Position numbers and translations under genes: made by a program
Notes under the pieces: model-generated
The model's database searches: none
Told to the model about the DNA's origin: nothing
The model's input: only the letters and a program-made list of their open reading frames with translations
From: Gemmatimonadota bacterium
GTDB taxonomy: Bacteria; Latescibacterota; UBA2968; GCA-2709665
NCBI GenBank assembly: GCA_028873695.1
Contig: JAPPNU010000017.1
Span: 1 to 64,000, forward strand
DNA: 64,000 nt
Reading direction: 5' to 3'
Shown: positions 62,481 through 64,000 of the stretch, piece by piece
Layout of the letters: each line of letters starts with the position of its first letter
Position numbering within the stretch: position 1 is the stretch's first letter

Positions 62481-64000
62481 TTACCAGCTTCTTCCGCGCC
62501 ATTGCCCTCCGCCGCCACGGCTGCTTCCGCCCCGCCCGCCGCGGTTACCGCCCCTGCCGCCGCGGCCGAAATTCCATGATGGAAGATCCTCTTCGTACAC
62601 CTCTTCCGGGTGGTCGGGATCAACGTACCTCCATCGCACCGCGTCGGCGTAGAGTCGCCCGTTTGCCCGGTCGGACAGTTCGACACGGGCCAACTCTCCT
62701 CCTTCGAACCGGTATCGTCCCAGTACGTTCCAGCCGCCCTTGAGTTTACCCGCTTCCACCGCCAGCGTATCCACCTCGCCACCGTGACAGACGGCCAGAC
62801 TGAATTCCGTGGCCATGCGCAGGCGCCTGGAGAATCTGGGATGAATGAAGTAGTAGTAGACGTCGTAATCCCCGCTGTGCGGCAATCGGGCCGTCCAGAC
62901 CGCCGGTTGCGCGCCGTCGCCGGGTTTCTTCCAACGGAAGTTGTTTTCGTACCGGCCGAAGGAGAACGGCAACTGTCGTTCCTGCCAGTTGTCCCCCTTC
63001 AGCTGCGGTCGGAGATAGCGCCGCACCCTGCGGACCGGCATTTCGAAGCCCTCGTCGTCGTTGTCCACGATGATCTCGGTCAGTCCGGTCTCATCCGGGG
63101 CGACCTCCCTCACGTAGGTCGCGGCGGAACCGTCCATCGGCTGTTCGGGGATGCGCAGCGGCGCCATCAGGACGCGGCGGTTGCGCGCAAAAAACGGCTC
63201 GACGCTGATTCTCGATGGCCGTTCCCAGAGGATCAACCCCACCTCGACTTCCTGCCCGCCTTCTATCTCAACGCCCTTCACCGCCTCGTCCTCGTTGCCC
63301 ATCGCGCGAATCTGGACGAAACCGCGCCCCGGCTCTCCGTTTCGGATTCGCACGATGACCTGATACGTCAGCATACCCCACCCATCGTCCACTTTGTACG
63401 CCTTCGCCCTCGTCAGCGTATACCCCGGAACCTGGGTACCGTGCAGCCAGTCGCTGACGAGGCGATGCAGGTTGGTTCGTTCCGCCTGGCTGGAGGTATC
63501 TCCGACGGCCGCACGTTCGAACGCCCCGAAGTCGACCGCCGCGTGCCGGTTTGCCTCCTCGAATCCGCTGACCACGTCTCTGAACGTTTCATCGCCCACG
63601 ACGGCCTGCATCATCCCGAACATGGAGGCGCCCTTGGCGTCGACGACCGCACGGTAGAGTTCCGCGTCGGCGTCCGGATCCAGCTCCGCGAAGGAACGCT
63701 GGCGCATTTTCGCCGTTACCGTATCCCACGAAACGCCCCGCGTGCCTGTGCTGCGCCGGAACCGACCCCGGAACCTGCCCCGCCGCGAATAGAAGCTCTG
63801 CTGCAGGCGGGTCTCGAGATGTTGTTGAATATAGACAGGCATTCCGCGCTTGAGCAGGGAATAGTGTGCGCCTTCGAATCCCTTGTTGAAGGACCAGAGT
63901 TGCGCGACGGGACTCCGGTAGATTCCGCTTTGTGACGATTCCCGCGCGAGAAACGTGCGAAGGACCGCGCTGACCAGCAGATCCCGCTTGATTCTTGCTG
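62481..64000 (-). CDS. M1-peptidase-like protein with golvesin-type C-terminus (cut by window edge)
   Basis: The open frame runs from the right edge to 62481; at least 506 residues, N-terminus outside. The first visible part (YRSPVAQLWSFNKGFEGAHY, KGASMFGMMQAVVGDETFRDVV, VSDWLHGTQVPGYTL) matches the helical end of M1 gluzincin aminopeptidases, including the GTxxP-like segment; the zinc site would lie upstream, outside the window. Around residues 380-480 of the visible part (TARLPHSGDYDVYYYFIHP, GGWNVLGRYRFEGGELARVELSD) there is a golvesin/Xly-type β-sandwich. The last ~30 residues are an RGG-rich tail (GRGGRGGNRGGRGGSSRGGG). It ends 33 bases before the adaptor, so it belongs to the same operon. 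Confidence 0.65.
   Translation of the reverse strand, partial: ARIKRDLLVSAVLRTFLARESSQSGIYRSPVAQLWSFNKGFEGAHYSLLKRGMPVYIQQHLETRLQQSFYSRRGRFRGRFRRSTGTRGVSWDTVTAKMRQRSFAELDPDADAELYRAVVDAKGASMFGMMQAVVGDETFRDVVSGFEEANRHAAVDFGAFERAAVGDTSSQAERTNLHRLVSDWLHGTQVPGYTLTRAKAYKVDDGWGMLTYQVIVRIRNGEPGRGFVQIRAMGNEDEAVKGVEIEGGQEVEVGLILWERPSRISVEPFFARNRRVLMAPLRIPEQPMDGSAATYVREVAPDETGLTEIIVDNDDEGFEMPVRRVRRYLRPQLKGDNWQERQLPFSFGRYENNFRWKKPGDGAQPAVWTARLPHSGDYDVYYYFIHPRFSRRLRMATEFSLAVCHGGEVDTLAVEAGKLKGGWNVLGRYRFEGGELARVELSDRANGRLYADAVRWRYVDPDHPEEVYEEDLPSWNFGRGGRGGNRGGRGGSSRGGGGQWRGRSW

Overview
The window looks like a bacterial chromosome segment from an uncultured, polysaccharide-degrading lineage. A Latescibacterota/Poribacteria-type genome is my best guess. 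It rests on a Gfo/Idh/MocA oxidoreductase remnant, a heparinase-like lyase carrying a beta-propeller, giant RND pumps, and intergenic regions crowded with repeats. This is inference; there is no rRNA gene in the window, and I recognised no tRNA gene.

Left third (1-20 kb), accessory. It opens with two gene remnants, then three unlinked nuclease-like genes (PD-(D/E)XK, HNH, NucS/DUF91). A defence-like block follows: PLD-SNF2 helicase, AbrB antitoxin plus a decapitated VapC, a GxxExxY nuclease cassette, an Eco57I-type adenine methylase, a DUF4258 toxin-like gene, and a 1268-residue protein whose N-terminus is a DUF2283 antitoxin-like domain. Beyond lie a graveyard of toxin-antitoxin pieces (DUF2283, MNT without HEPN, HicB without HicA, an intact DUF4258/YgiT pair) and an IS630 element that split a second GxxExxY cassette. 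Short repeat arms built on TTCGTAGT and TTTCGCG flank these cassettes.

Middle (20-41 kb), housekeeping. Nucleoside hydrolase, pentapeptide protein, DUF512-der, a MerR regulator, then the classical rimP-nusA-infB-DUF503-rbfA-truB-ribF-rpsO-pnp run, followed by asnS, leuS and a convergent gcvT. This region carries two families of gene-less inverted-repeat elements: three copies of a ~160-186 bp hairpin ending at or just before the start codons of merR, rimP and pnp, and one 324 bp element between rbfA and truB with a TTAG target duplication.

Second accessory patch (41-46.8 kb). An excisionase-like HTH/coiled-coil protein, two DUF2971 paralogues, a small secreted protein and a small membrane protein, with two ~637 bp direct repeat elements. 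A shorter inverted relative lies at 4 kb upstream of the helicase.

Right part (46.8-64 kb), cell envelope, mostly on the minus strand. A heparinase/propeller protein with a TPR membrane protein; a plus-strand diadenylate cyclase fused to a YbbR domain; then an efflux operon read right to left: M1-peptidase-like protein with a golvesin-type C-terminus (cut by the window edge), membrane-fusion lipoprotein, RND pump, a second RND pump fused to an ABC ATPase, and an ABC-2 permease. The RND-ABC fusion, whose ATPase is itself split by a membrane insertion, and the DUF2283-giant fusion are the most unusual proteins here.
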